Shown here piece by piece: positions 1 to 8,863 of a stretch of 64,000 nucleotides of DNA. The position numbers and the translations under genes are program-made. The stretch is from Sporosarcina sp. (lineage in GTDB: Bacteria > Bacillota > Bacilli > Bacillales_A > Planococcaceae). The first letter of the stretch is position 1. Every line of letters begins with the position of its first letter. The stretch spans positions 31,765 to 95,764 of the forward strand of contig NZ_JARICI010000014.1 in assembly GCF_029257255.1 (NCBI RefSeq), in the 5' to 3' direction. Under the pieces are notes generated by a model, which saw nothing but the letters and a program-made list of their open reading frames with translations, searched no databases and was not told where the DNA came from.

Positions 1-1508
1 AGGGTCTTAAAGGAGAACGGATTCGTGTAGAGGCTGATGTACGCGTGGATAAAGAGCAGTGTGTCATCATAGGGTTACCTGATCTGAGTATTAAAGAGTC
101 AAAGGAGCGAGTGTTGAGTTGTCTGCATCAAATGAATTTTGATTTGTCGATGAAAAAGGTCACGATTCACCTCTCGCCTGCAGATATGCGGAAAAGCGGC
201 ACGGGATTCGACGGAGCGATGCTGCTGGCAGTTTATCAAGAGCTGTCGGACGAGCCGTTGCTGCTCACGGATGATATATGTATTATTGCTTCACTTTCAC
301 TGCATGGTGAATTGGTGCCGTTTCACGGGATATTGCCAGCAATTCAACAGGCGCTGAAGCTCGGGTTTAAATGCATTTATCTTCCGCCGGTTGATGTTTC
401 GTTTCTTCACTATACAAAAGGAGTGGAATTGATTCCGTTGCCGACTGTGAAAACATTGATTGACCATCTTCGCGGCCAGACATCCTTACTGATTGAATCT
501 TCTTTGAGCCCACTAATTGAGGAAGCAGGGTCACAGGAGGAGATGCCAGAAATAGAATTTTCCACTATTCGCGGTCAGCAGCAGGCAAAACGTGCATTGG
601 AGATTGCAGCGGCTGGAGGTCATCATACGCTGCTGGTTGGTCCGCCAGGTTGCGGGAAGAGTATGCTTGCAAGTGCATTTTCTTCAATTCTGCCTGATAT
701 GACTCAAGAAGACGCGCTTGAAGTTTACAGTCTCTTTCATCTTGCCCGGGAGAAGCAAGGACTGTCGTTGCGGCCACCGTATCGCCAGCCGCATCATTCC
801 TCTTCTGCCATTTCATTGATTGGAGGTGGAACGTATCCTAAGCCCGGAGAAATCTCTTTGGCACACCACGGCATTCTGTTTTTGGACGAGCTGGGCGAGT
901 TTTCCCGTAAGACGCTTGATATGCTGCGGCAGCCTATGGAAAGGGGCGAGGTGACGATCAGCCGGGTGAAGCAAACGGTCAGCTATCCTTCTTCTTTTCT
1001 ATTCATTGCAGCGACGAATCCCTGCCCGTGTGGATATTTTGGTTCTCATGAACGCTATTGTACCTGCTCACCAAAACAAGTCCGCAACTATCAGCTGAAA
1101 GTGTCTGGACCGATTCTTGACCGCCTGGACTTTGTGCTGTCACTGAAAAGCAGCGGCCTGCAGGAAAATGCATCATTGGAAACTTCTGCCGATATTAAAG
1201 AAAGAGTGCGCGGAGCAAGATTGTTACAGAAGGAACGCTATGGCAGGCACTTTCTAAACGGCTCTGTTTCTTTTCAGCTGTTGGATAGCCTGGCAGAGAT
1301 GTCTTCGGATCAGAGGAAATTGGTCAGCAATGTATGTTTTTCACAGAAGTGGAGCAACCGAACGCAGGTAAAGTTAATCCGCATTGCAAGAACGCTTTCA
1401 GATCTGCAGGGAAGCAGAGAAATGACTGATTCAGCTATTGCTGAAGCAATCAGCTGGAAGCGGATGCCGACCGGGCTTCAGGAACAAGTTTTTTCAGGAG
1501 GTGAATGA
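1..1508 (+). CDS. comM: YifB/ComM-family Mg-chelatase-like AAA+ ATPase (5' end outside window)
   Basis: The frame is open from position 3 and encodes GLKGERIRVEADV before the GTG at 45, which matches the start region of ComM proteins, so the gene begins just before the window and only about a dozen residues are missing. An N-terminal ChlI-like domain (about residues 1-145 of the track ORF) is followed by the AAA+ domain with Walker A GPPGCGKS (about 199-206) and Walker B ILFLDELGEF. The cysteine cluster CPCGYFGSHERYCTC and the C-terminal Mg-chelatase domain with RIARTLSDL follow. In Gram-negative transformable bacteria ComM is a helicase that extends heteroduplex during transformation; that role here is inferred from family. 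Its stop overlaps the following transposase gene (ATGA). Three broken copies of parts of this gene occur elsewhere in the window. Confidence 0.9.
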   Translation, partial: GLKGERIRVEADVRVDKEQCVIIGLPDLSIKESKERVLSCLHQMNFDLSMKKVTIHLSPADMRKSGTGFDGAMLLAVYQELSDEPLLLTDDICIIASLSLHGELVPFHGILPAIQQALKLGFKCIYLPPVDVSFLHYTKGVELIPLPTVKTLIDHLRGQTSLLIESSLSPLIEEAGSQEEMPEIEFSTIRGQQQAKRALEIAAAGGHHTLLVGPPGCGKSMLASAFSSILPDMTQEDALEVYSLFHLAREKQGLSLRPPYRQPHHSSSAISLIGGGTYPKPGEISLAHHGILFLDELGEFSRKTLDMLRQPMERGEVTISRVKQTVSYPSSFLFIAATNPCPCGYFGSHERYCTCSPKQVRNYQLKVSGPILDRLDFVLSLKSSGLQENASLETSADIKERVRGARLLQKERYGRHFLNGSVSFQLLDSLAEMSSDQRKLVSNVCFSQKWSNRTQVKLIRIARTLSDLQGSREMTDSAIAEAISWKRMPTGLQEQVFSGGE

Positions 1509-1510
1509 AA

Positions 1511-2113
1511 TTGCCGAGAAGAAAGCGTGATTGGCGGCCGAATGTATACTACCACGTTGTTATGCGTGGCAATAATCGACATTATATATTTAAGACGGAT
1601 GAGGATATGTATCACTTAATACGTATCATCAGCCAGGCTTTACAAGATTTCCGCTTTTCCGTCGCAGCATTTTGTATCATGTCTAATCATTATCATCTTC
1701 TTATTCAATCAGAAGATGAACTGGCAAGAATTATGCGGCAGATCAACCGAAGATACAGTGATTACTATTGCAAACGCTATCGCTATGTCGGAACTATCTA
1801 TCAGCAGCGCTATTTTTCCAAATCAGCTGAAGATCCACACAGCCTTCTCTATATCAGCCGCTACATCCACAGAAATCCTATTGAAACAAATACCCCTATG
1901 GTAACAGACCTTGCTGACTATTACTTCAGTTCATTTCCCGTATATGCCCAAAAGCGCCCAGCAACAGATTTACCTTTTCTTAAAACAGGTATGCTTCCTG
2001 AGCTACTTCCTCCGCCAATGGAGAAGTCAGCAGATGCCTATGTGAAATTTTGTATGGATGAGCAAGTTGATGGGATTTTTGGGGATGAATTTTGTGGCAG
2101 GCAGTTGGAATAG
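1511..2113 (+). CDS. IS200-like / REP-associated tyrosine transposase (RAYT 1)
   Basis: A Y1 transposase of the HUH superfamily. The histidine pair is visible in MSNHYHLLI and the candidate catalytic tyrosine lies in the RRYSDYYCKRY...GTIYQQRY region; the N-terminal RDWRPNVYYHVVMRGNN is typical of the group that is associated with bacterial REP elements rather than of full IS200. The track start ATG 1505 lies one base behind the Shine-Dalgarno AGGAGGTG (1496-1503), so TTG 1511 with a 7-base spacing is the better start and gives 200 residues. It overlaps or abuts the end of comM and may be translationally coupled to it. A second full copy lies at 36.5 kb, and a C-terminal fragment at 11.6 kb. 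A REP-like sequence follows the stop codon directly. Confidence 0.85.
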   Translation: MPRRKRDWRPNVYYHVVMRGNNRHYIFKTDEDMYHLIRIISQALQDFRFSVAAFCIMSNHYHLLIQSEDELARIMRQINRRYSDYYCKRYRYVGTIYQQRYFSKSAEDPHSLLYISRYIHRNPIETNTPMVTDLADYYFSSFPVYAQKRPATDLPFLKTGMLPELLPPPMEKSADAYVKFCMDEQVDGIFGDEFCGRQLE

Positions 2114-2118
2114 ATGCC

Positions 2119-2140
2119 GAATTGTACGGGGACCTGGTAC
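2119..2140 (+). repeat. Diverged REP-like sequence after RAYT 1
   Basis: GAATTGTACGGGGACCTGGT starts six bases after the RAYT 1 stop. Its first half matches the GAATTGTGTGG core of the window's 38-bp REP family, while the second half (GGGGAC-TGGT) matches the variant at 11.76 kb. It may be a second REP subfamily belonging to this transposase. Confidence 0.45.
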
Positions 2141-2222
2141 TCCATTCAAATTAGGGTAGACAAATAATATTTTTCAAGTAGTATGAACAGTATGTATGAA
2201 CTATAAAAGGAGAGAAACTAAT

Positions 2223-3257
2223 ATGAGGAAAATACTATTACTACTTTATTCAGCAGTAATTACTATCGCACTAGTAGTTACATCATCCATACCTGTTTCT
2301 GCTGTTGAGCGTTCACAAGACAATGTATTTAGTGATGTAACAGAATACAATTTTTATTATGATATCATCAATAATATGGCCAGTAAAGGTATCATTAATG
2401 GCTATCAAGATGGAACGTTTAAGCCGCACGTAAAAATTACACGTAAACATGCGGCAGCATTGATTAGTCGGTTACAAGGAGATTCGTTGCCAACTACCTA
2501 TGAATTCTATGAATTTAAAGATATGCCGAAAAGTAATCCAAGCTTTGATGATGTGAAAAAGTTACAGCAAGCTGGTTTATTTATGCCAGACAGTAGGGGA
2601 AACTTTAATCCGAATAAAGCATTAACAAGAGCAGAAATGGCAAGAATTTTAGTGGTTGCTTTCGATTTAAAAGTGAAAGCGAAATACGACTTTAAAGATG
2701 TACCTCCAAGCCATCCTTATAAGGATGATATTCGGGCTTTGTATTCCAATGGTGTAACAACTGGAGATAAAGGTAATTTTAAGCCGGAAGAAGATCTATC
2801 TAGGGAACACTATGCTGTATTTATGCACAGAGCGATGAACTTAGATATTAACCATATAGCCAGACCCATTTGGATAAATCCGGTTAGTTACCATGATATC
2901 CCGGCCGAAGATGTACCAAGACCACCGGGATATGTGGCGAAAGTACATGAGAAAAATAATAAGGAACAACTTTATAAGCTAGTAAATGCCATGTTAAAAG
3001 AAAAGAAATTGGGTGGATATGTTACAGGAATGGGTTTACGCGGAACAATGGGTGTTGATGACGATAATCAACAGTTTTTTGAAAATAGGGCAAAGATGAT
3101 AAACGTAACTTCAGAAGAATTTGTTAAGATACTAGACTGGACCATTAAAACAGGGGAAATATATGATGGCACATTATTCTTTATTTATTACGATTATATT
3201 AGTGGAGGATTTAAAATGGCGGGTGCTAACAATATAAAGGAAGTTACAGGTAAATAG
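2223..3257 (+). CDS. Secreted SLH-domain surface protein A
   Basis: Begins with a signal peptide (MRKILLLLYSAVITIALVV...VSAVE). Start ATG 2223 is preferred over the track start 2196 because AAAGGAGAG lies between the two. Three SLH repeats follow: VFSDV...GIINGYQDGTFKP, YEFKDM...AEMARILV and YDFKDV...GNFKPEEDLSRE (about residues 30-205). SLH triplets bind pyruvylated secondary cell-wall polymer, so the protein should be anchored non-covalently to the wall. The last 140 residues form an unrecognised domain, which also survives as a frameshifted remnant downstream at 3.5-3.75 kb. 344 residues. Monocistronic, with a terminator at 3333. Function beyond wall anchoring is unknown. Confidence 0.85.
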   Translation: MRKILLLLYSAVITIALVVTSSIPVSAVERSQDNVFSDVTEYNFYYDIINNMASKGIINGYQDGTFKPHVKITRKHAAALISRLQGDSLPTTYEFYEFKDMPKSNPSFDDVKKLQQAGLFMPDSRGNFNPNKALTRAEMARILVVAFDLKVKAKYDFKDVPPSHPYKDDIRALYSNGVTTGDKGNFKPEEDLSREHYAVFMHRAMNLDINHIARPIWINPVSYHDIPAEDVPRPPGYVAKVHEKNNKEQLYKLVNAMLKEKKLGGYVTGMGLRGTMGVDDDNQQFFENRAKMINVTSEEFVKILDWTIKTGEIYDGTLFFIYYDYISGGFKMAGANNIKEVTGK

Positions 3258-3332
3258 TTCGGCCAATTGAGTGGGGAATTTGAGCTGTTTAGCGGAACTA
3301 GTACAAGATCCAGCACAATTAAAAAACTAGCA

Positions 3333-3370
3333 TGAGTCTTCTGATCGAGAAATCGGTCAGGAGTCTTTTT
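3333..3370 (+). terminator. Rho-independent terminator (family copy 1)
   Basis: A 12-14 bp hairpin with loop GAAA (CTTCTGATCGA-GAAA-TCGGTCAGGAG) is followed by eight T. The same core recurs at 5299, 6004 and 12393, always downstream of surface or lipoprotein genes. Confidence 0.85.
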
Positions 3371-3485
3371 TTCATTTGTTACTAAATACCGAATACACCA
3401 GGTCCTCTCGCAATTAAATATACTATCTAAAAAAAACGAAAAGAAGGAAAATTTGAATACAAAGTAGTTTATAAAATTACTATTT

Positions 3486-3754
3486 TAGTTAGAGCACAGC
3501 TTTTACAACGTCGGTACCTTCATTAAAACAGGTTACGAATTCTCATTCTTCGAAACGAACAAAACCGGAGTGCGGTCGGTAATATGTTAAAAGCTCACAA
3601 ATCAGGAATGTCGCTCGACGATTTCATAGCAGATGCTAACAATGCTATAGAATCTGGAAAAGTCGTATTTGCAAGAGACCACTCTTACGGAATATCCATC
3701 AAATACGGAACTTACAACGCGAAGCCATTTCCAATCATCCTGATGATACACTGA
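3486..3754 (+). pseudogene. Remnant of a C-terminal domain paralogous to SLH protein A
   Basis: Two frames together give a plausible protein: YNVGTFIKTGYEFSFFETNK in one frame, then after a shift near 3582, NMLKAHKSGMSLDDFIADAN and a continuation ending with a TGA at 3752. The FFE..., DDFI..., ESGKVVF...ISIKYG series aligns by eye with FFEN..., EEFV..., KTGEIYDG...YISGGF at the C-terminus of the SLH protein upstream. No SLH part or ribosome binding site remains. It is a decayed tandem duplicate; the exact left limit is uncertain. Confidence 0.5.
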
Positions 3755-3917
3755 ATGCAGGCACCGCGTTCCCACACAATTAGGACCTGGTGTTTGATTT
3801 GACGACAGTATAAGGCAATAGTTTCTGAATAGGAGCCGTTCCAGTTGTTGATTTTTTGAAAAAAGGAGTTCTTATTACCCATATCTGTGGTATGATAAGT
3901 AAAAAGGAGTGAGTTTT

Positions 3918-5219
3918 ATGTATAAGCGATTATTACTATCCATGATTACTTTGTTTGCACTAGCTCTGCTTATTGTCCCAACAGTAAATGCGGCATCGTT
4001 TAAGGATGTACCCTACAACCATAGTAATTATGGGAACATCAATTATTTAGTTGACTTGCAGATTATTAAAGGATATGAGGACGGAACATTCGGCCCTAAT
4101 AATCCGGTAACTAACCGGCAGGCTGCTGTGATGTTGGTGCGTGCGCTGGGATTGACTGAAGGGGCAACGGTTCATCCGGGGTATCAGGACGTACCTGAAA
4201 AAGATGGAGCGTACAGGGAAATAGCGATTGCCGCAAATGCTGGACTATTTCCTGTAGGCGGGCACTTTAATCCCGGCAGTTATATTACCCGGGAATCAAT
4301 GGCACGGGCTTTGACGAATGCATTTGATCTGAAAGGAAATAAAAAAACAGACTTTACGGATGTAACTGCTTCATATTGGGCATACGCATACATAGACAGT
4401 TTAGCGGCAAATCAGATTACTACAGGCTTCAGTGACGGTTCTTTTAAGCCGAAGCAGTCTGTAACACGTTCACATTTCGCATCATTCTTAGTCCGCGCAA
4501 TAGACCCGTCCAAGAGACCGGGAGAAGTCAATAAGCCGCTTGTCTGGTCAGGCAACTGGGAAAGAACTATACACAATGAAAAGGGATATCTTACAATTGA
4601 AAGTGTTCGTAATAACTCCTTTGAATTTTCTTTGACTGCTAGCAGTGGAACAAGAGCAGGTTTTATCGAAGGAAAAGCATTGATTTCCGGTAATAAAGCG
4701 AAATTCTCTACGACTGAATACGGTGAGTTGTGTAAGCTGGAGATGACACTTTCAGAACAAAAATTACAGATTACACAAAGTCCGGGCTGTTCTATTCATG
4801 GTGGGGCAGGAGTATCATTCGGCGGCGAATATCTAAATGATACTGAAATTTCGAAATTCCCGCCAAAAGACCTGAGCTCTCTTGAAATTGTATCGTCTGA
4901 TTTAGATATGAAAATAAAGAGACTAACTGGTGAAGATTATGCCGTAATTGTAGAAAGTATGCACATTGTAAGCGGTGATTATAACATAGGTGATATCTGG
5001 GGGAAGCAAGGGTTTTTACGTGGCATGTATTGGGATGTAAACAGCGTAATCGGATGGAACCCGAAAGGCCATTTATATGTGGCAACTGTTGTAGGGGATA
5101 TGAGAATTAAGTTTTATACTGATGATCCGTCATACAAGAATTCTATCCCTGGTTTTATCCAGGATTGGTATGAAAGTTTTGAAGATTATTCGATAGAAAA
5201 TGTGTATAAACATCTTTAA
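3918..5219 (+). CDS. Secreted SLH-domain surface protein B
   Basis: AAGGAG at 3904-3909 places the start at ATG 3918 (the track GTG at 3909 lies inside the ribosome binding site), giving 433 residues. A signal peptide ending at VNAASF is followed by three SLH repeats: SFKDV...IIKGYEDGTFGP, YQDV...GGHFNPGSYITRESM and DFTDV...TTGFSDGSFKP (about residues 25-195). The remaining 235 residues contain a lipocalin-like or beta-rich stretch (VWSGNWERTIHNEKGYLTIE) that I do not recognise further. It is expected to be wall anchored through SLH binding. Its own terminator lies at 5299. It is similar in layout, but not in C-terminal domain, to protein A. Confidence 0.85.
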   Translation: MYKRLLLSMITLFALALLIVPTVNAASFKDVPYNHSNYGNINYLVDLQIIKGYEDGTFGPNNPVTNRQAAVMLVRALGLTEGATVHPGYQDVPEKDGAYREIAIAANAGLFPVGGHFNPGSYITRESMARALTNAFDLKGNKKTDFTDVTASYWAYAYIDSLAANQITTGFSDGSFKPKQSVTRSHFASFLVRAIDPSKRPGEVNKPLVWSGNWERTIHNEKGYLTIESVRNNSFEFSLTASSGTRAGFIEGKALISGNKAKFSTTEYGELCKLEMTLSEQKLQITQSPGCSIHGGAGVSFGGEYLNDTEISKFPPKDLSSLEIVSSDLDMKIKRLTGEDYAVIVESMHIVSGDYNIGDIWGKQGFLRGMYWDVNSVIGWNPKGHLYVATVVGDMRIKFYTDDPSYKNSIPGFIQDWYESFEDYSIENVYKHL

Positions 5220-5298
5220 TCAAGATGTATGTAAAACACCACCTGGCTGCCAAACAATTTAAATTCAATTCTTAAAACGGAGCTTGGGACGAAATAAA

Positions 5299-5338
5299 GG
5301 GCCTTTTGATCGGGAAATTGATCAAGAGGCTCTTTTTC
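5299..5338 (+). terminator. Rho-independent terminator (family copy 2)
   Basis: Hairpin GCCTTTTGATC-gggaaatt-GATCAAGAGGC followed by TCTTTTTCTG. Same hairpin family as the terminator at 3333. Confidence 0.8.
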
Positions 5339-5485
5339 TGTTTGTTAAATTATGTTCGTGCTGATACCAAGTACTAAGTGAATTATTACTGATAGCTACG
5401 GCTATATACTTACCAATATAAATGCGGATACGCTGAAAATATGATACGATAACCCCTATTACAATGATAGAAAGGATTGATTAAT

Positions 5486-5938
5486 TTGGGTAAATTCAGG
5501 ATTCTTAGTATGGTCTTATTTATGAGTATACTCTTAATTGGCTGTGCTTCTGATAATCAAAAATATGAAGAGAAAAATGATGAATTGGAGGAAGGTTCGA
5601 CTGAGCAGGTGACACCAGAATCGAAAGACGAGAAGGAAAAATCAAATGAAAAAGATGAGAAGAAATCAGATGAATCAGGAACGACAGAGTTATCTGTGGA
5701 AAAAGAAACAGCTGATGAAATTGCTAAAGATGATAATGTAGAGGATGCAATTATTCAGCTGGAAACGGTTGGAGAGAATGAATATGTGAATGCACATATA
5801 AAATTTAAGGAAGTTGTCAAAGGCGAGGAAACAGCAGAAGAATACGCTGATCAACTCAAAGAACAATATCCTGATCGTATAGTCGATATTATTTTAAGCA
5901 GGAACGGTGATGTGTTGTATCAAGGAGTATTTGAATAA
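5486..5938 (+). CDS. Small acidic lipoprotein A (paralogue of 11845-12294)
   Basis: TTG 5486 is chosen because it aligns with the ATG of the paralogue and has a 9-base spacing from GAAAGGA; the track start 5477 touches that site. The protein has a lipoprotein signal with lipobox LIGC, a low-complexity E/K/D/S-rich linker (about residues 28-70), and a compact conserved domain starting at TTELSVEKETADEI that ends with ILSRNGDVLYQ. The conserved domain is nearly identical in the paralogue, whereas the linker differs. It should be anchored to the outer face of the membrane. Function is not recognised. The upstream 45 bases also resemble those of the paralogue, so gene and promoter were duplicated together. 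Confidence 0.75.
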   Translation: MGKFRILSMVLFMSILLIGCASDNQKYEEKNDELEEGSTEQVTPESKDEKEKSNEKDEKKSDESGTTELSVEKETADEIAKDDNVEDAIIQLETVGENEYVNAHIKFKEVVKGEETAEEYADQLKEQYPDRIVDIILSRNGDVLYQGVFE

Positions 5939-6003
5939 AAATCAAAAAATAATAGATTCCTGTGAAGTGCAAAATCCGCACGCTATTCCGACTAATTAAA
6001 GAG

Positions 6004-6048
6004 GAGAGTCTTCTGATCGAGAAATCGGTCGGGGGATTCTTTTTTTTC
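6004..6048 (+). terminator. Rho-independent terminator (family copy 3)
   Basis: GAGTCTTCTGATCGA-GAAA-TCGGTCGGGGGATTC followed by eight T, nearly identical to the copy at 3333, downstream of lipoprotein A. Confidence 0.85.
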
Positions 6049-6676
6049 TACGTAACTTCTTCATTTATAATGACAGAGAAAAAATGAACAATAAGATTGG
6101 GGGCGATTTCTCAGCAAAGTGATATACAGTCAGAACGAACATACAAATATTTCTTTCATGGAATTTGATAGAATTTGACCGCAAGTGGAGTAGTTACGTT
6201 ATACGCAGTAATAATTAGCAAACAGTTTTCGTTTAATCAGCAGCCCACCATTCACTTGAATGATGGGCTCAATAGGTTAAAGAAAAAGAGAGTCTATGCC
6301 AAACCGTTTCATTAAGCTAACATGACATAGGCACCGTAAAGAGTTTCTTGATCTGTTATAAAAACCTTAATATCAGACGGCAGCATCAATAATTGACAAT
6401 ACATAAAACCGATGGACGCCAAGTTAACATAGGCGTAGTTTTGTGCTGTTATCCATTGTAATAATCCTAATAGTAGTTCAGAAGAATTTATAGAGTTTAT
6501 GTATGAAGCAAATATTTTCAATAGATAGAGTGCTGTAAAAAAACATATGAAAACTATGTTGTGAATTAAAATAGTAGGCACAGAAATATTTCTACATTAT
6601 TTATGAATATGCTGGTTCTAAAGAATGTACCATGTTCCGATATAATGGATTGAAAACCAGTAGAAAATTAAGAGAA
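6049..6676. other. Non-coding stretch, no supported gene
   Basis: AT-rich sequence. It contains an imperfect hairpin AGCCCACCATTCA-CTT-GAATGATGGGCT at 6242-6269. The only sizeable ORF (6312-6581, minus, 89 aa) has a hydrophobic N-terminal half but no ribosome binding site before its GTG, and I do not recognise it; it could be a remnant of a membrane protein gene. Confidence 0.4.
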
Positions 6677-6712
6677 GGGTACTTGGCAGTCGATTGTCAA
6701 GTACCCTTTTTT
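6677..6712 (+). terminator. Strong orphan rho-independent terminator
   Basis: Perfect 9-bp arms GGGTACTTG / CAAGTACCC around a 12-base loop, followed by six T. No intact gene lies immediately upstream, so it may be left over from a deleted gene. Confidence 0.8.
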
Positions 6713-7050
6713 ATACTATTTTATAATTAAATATTCAAGGCTAACCAACCATATTACTAGTATTACCGCTAAAGATAAATTTAAACTTGATTCGTGAAAC
6801 TGTGAAGAATGTCATTGAAATGTATTCTTTTTATACTTTCTGTAATATTGACGAATAAGCTCCATACTTTATGTAATTACTTTACGTAATTTGAAAAACA
6901 ATGAAGTATAATAATTCTACCTATCAAATATCAGGACTTTACACCTCGAGCGTCTAGTAATTTAGAATCTAAAAAGTGCTTTATCCTCTATAAGTAATTA
7001 CTCATGTACTTTATACTAGTAAGAAATATAAGTATAAAGGAGAGTTATGA

Positions 7051-8328
7051 ATGAAAAAAATGTTTTTATCAGTTTTATTACTATTTACGTTTTCCATACA
7101 AAGTATGAACGTTGCTGACGCTTCTTCACCTACAGACTGGTGGTCAGAAAATGAAGCAGAATTAAGTCCTTATGTATATTCTTATTTATTAGATCATGCA
7201 GGATTTTCCGCCTATATATATGCTGACACTAAAGCTGATCTCAGCATGCAAGTTAATGGGGAATTTACTGTAAAAGAAAAGTACAAAAACTTCATTGTAG
7301 GAGAATATGATGAACGATCAACAAATATTCTCGTTACAAGTGATGGACTTGTTGTATCTTATTCACCTAAAGTTTCAGCGGGAGCAATTTTTCCGGAAAA
7401 TAAATCAACAAAGAATCTGCACTTTCGTGAACTTCAGCGAGCCGTCAAACAATTTGTCGGACCTACTATTGAAAAGGCAAGTTACATTAACTTTTCAAGT
7501 TTAGACAGCAACAAAGCATTAAGCATGTATCGTTATTGGAGTGAGTTGACTATACCCTATCAAACCAGTATTCAATCTGTTGTTTTAAATGATTTATATA
7601 CTGATGGATTTGAAGATTATGAATTCACATCCATTTCCTTGTTGCCAGCAGTCTTCGAGTCTGGAAAGACGCACAATGTTGAATGGAAGGGTAATAGCGG
7701 CAGGGGCAATTTCTATATTGATGGAATTGAGCTATTAACAAAGCGAACTAGCCAAATGAGTATTTTTTATACAAGCAATGAAAATATACGAGTAGATGAA
7801 ATAGAAAATATTCAGTTTTACAATTTATCTAATCGTTTTACTCCAGTGATCAGCGATATGAAAACTAGTCACGGAGCACATAGTGAAGTAATTTGGGCAA
7901 TTAAAAAAGGCTTGATTCGCGGTTATGAAGGTGGATCATTCAAGCCTGAAAGTACATTAACAGAAGGACAATTTGTTTCAGTTCTGTCCAAATACTTCAA
8001 CTTAAATACGTCATTGGATAAGAATTCAACTGTTTTTAATCTTGAAGGCGCTTATATTGCTTTGAAAAAGTATAACTTTCCTTTGAACGGTTATAAAAAT
8101 AAAGATGCTCGCAGTAATCCGATTTCAAGAGGGACTGTTGCACAAGTCCTGTCTATGAGCCAAGGAGGACCAAAAGATCTTAACGGTGCTTATAATTTCC
8201 TAGCAGAGCATCAATTAACTAATGCAACATCACTGTCATCCTATAATGCTTCATCCAGTCTGAAAAGATCGCATATATCATCTTTCTTTAAACGGATGGA
8301 CTCAGCAAAACTAACTGAACTTAAATAA
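7051..8328 (+). CDS. Secreted protein with C-terminal SLH repeats
   Basis: AAAGGAGAG six bases before ATG. A signal peptide (MKKMFLSVLLLFTFSIQS...VADA) precedes about 250 residues of unrecognised, probably beta-rich sequence (PTDWWSENEAELSPYVYSYL...). SLH-like repeats sit at the C-terminal end: SEVIWAIKKGLIRGYEGGSF with KPESTLTEGQFVSVL (about 275-315), followed by two weaker repeats. SLH repeats at the C-terminus are the reverse of the arrangement in proteins A and B. 425 residues. Likely wall anchored. The two last repeats have lost the usual G-Y-x-D-G-x-F motif, so binding may depend mainly on the first. Confidence 0.7.
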   Translation: MKKMFLSVLLLFTFSIQSMNVADASSPTDWWSENEAELSPYVYSYLLDHAGFSAYIYADTKADLSMQVNGEFTVKEKYKNFIVGEYDERSTNILVTSDGLVVSYSPKVSAGAIFPENKSTKNLHFRELQRAVKQFVGPTIEKASYINFSSLDSNKALSMYRYWSELTIPYQTSIQSVVLNDLYTDGFEDYEFTSISLLPAVFESGKTHNVEWKGNSGRGNFYIDGIELLTKRTSQMSIFYTSNENIRVDEIENIQFYNLSNRFTPVISDMKTSHGAHSEVIWAIKKGLIRGYEGGSFKPESTLTEGQFVSVLSKYFNLNTSLDKNSTVFNLEGAYIALKKYNFPLNGYKNKDARSNPISRGTVAQVLSMSQGGPKDLNGAYNFLAEHQLTNATSLSSYNASSSLKRSHISSFFKRMDSAKLTELK

Positions 8329-8819
8329 GAAGTTCTGATGTATTCTGGCGAGTATTGTCTGCATCTAAATGAATCATATTATGAGATACCTAAATTTATA
8401 GTATTGATTCAAATCAGATTATATCGTCCATGATCCAGGTGATAGTCTATATGTATGAACGTTCAAATGAGCAGTATTCTATTCATGTGAATCAAGTGGC
8501 TGTGATAAGTGGAATGGATTTTGAGATGGATGATAATACGTTAGTCAGTTGTTCATTGAAAAGGATATCAACAATAAATAGGAGAAGTATCTTAGCATTT
8601 TACAGTAGAATCTTGTGAAGAGGCCTAATTTATTTTTACGTGCAGATGTATATATGAAAAATGATATGCAGTAGCTCATTATTTCTCGTAATAACTGTAC
8701 GGTGGTGATTTGGCAGGTATGTACTATTACGCACAGTAGAATTGCTCTAGTCTGACATCTTTATTATAAACTGCAAGACAAAGAATGCTGGAGCATCCGT
8801 AAATACTAGTTTTATAAGC
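8329..8819. other. Non-coding stretch between converging genes
   Basis: No ribosome-binding-site-supported ORF. The 62-aa track ORF at 8430-8618 starts without a Shine-Dalgarno sequence and has no recognisable domain. Nothing else stands out. Confidence 0.4.
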
Positions 8820-8857
8820 AAACAATCCAGCCGGAGAATATCCCGGCTGGATTGTTT
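8820..8857. terminator. Terminator downstream of the S41 protease gene
   Basis: Near-perfect 15-bp arms AAACAATCCAGCCGG / CCCGGCTGGATTGTTT, located seven bases beyond the stop of the minus-strand gene. On the minus strand it ends in TTGTTTGCTT. Confidence 0.85.
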
Positions 8858-8863
8858 AGTATA

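Noticed and set aside
565-816. 83-aa minus ORF inside comM and similar antisense ORFs throughout the track
   Set aside because: They are opposite-strand shadows of well-supported genes and show no independent start signals or domains.
6312-6581. 89-aa hydrophobic minus ORF
   Set aside because: No ribosome binding site before its GTG and no recognised family; kept only as a remark in the intergenic entry.
8430-8618. 62-aa plus ORF
   Set aside because: No Shine-Dalgarno sequence, no domain, and AT-rich intergenic context.
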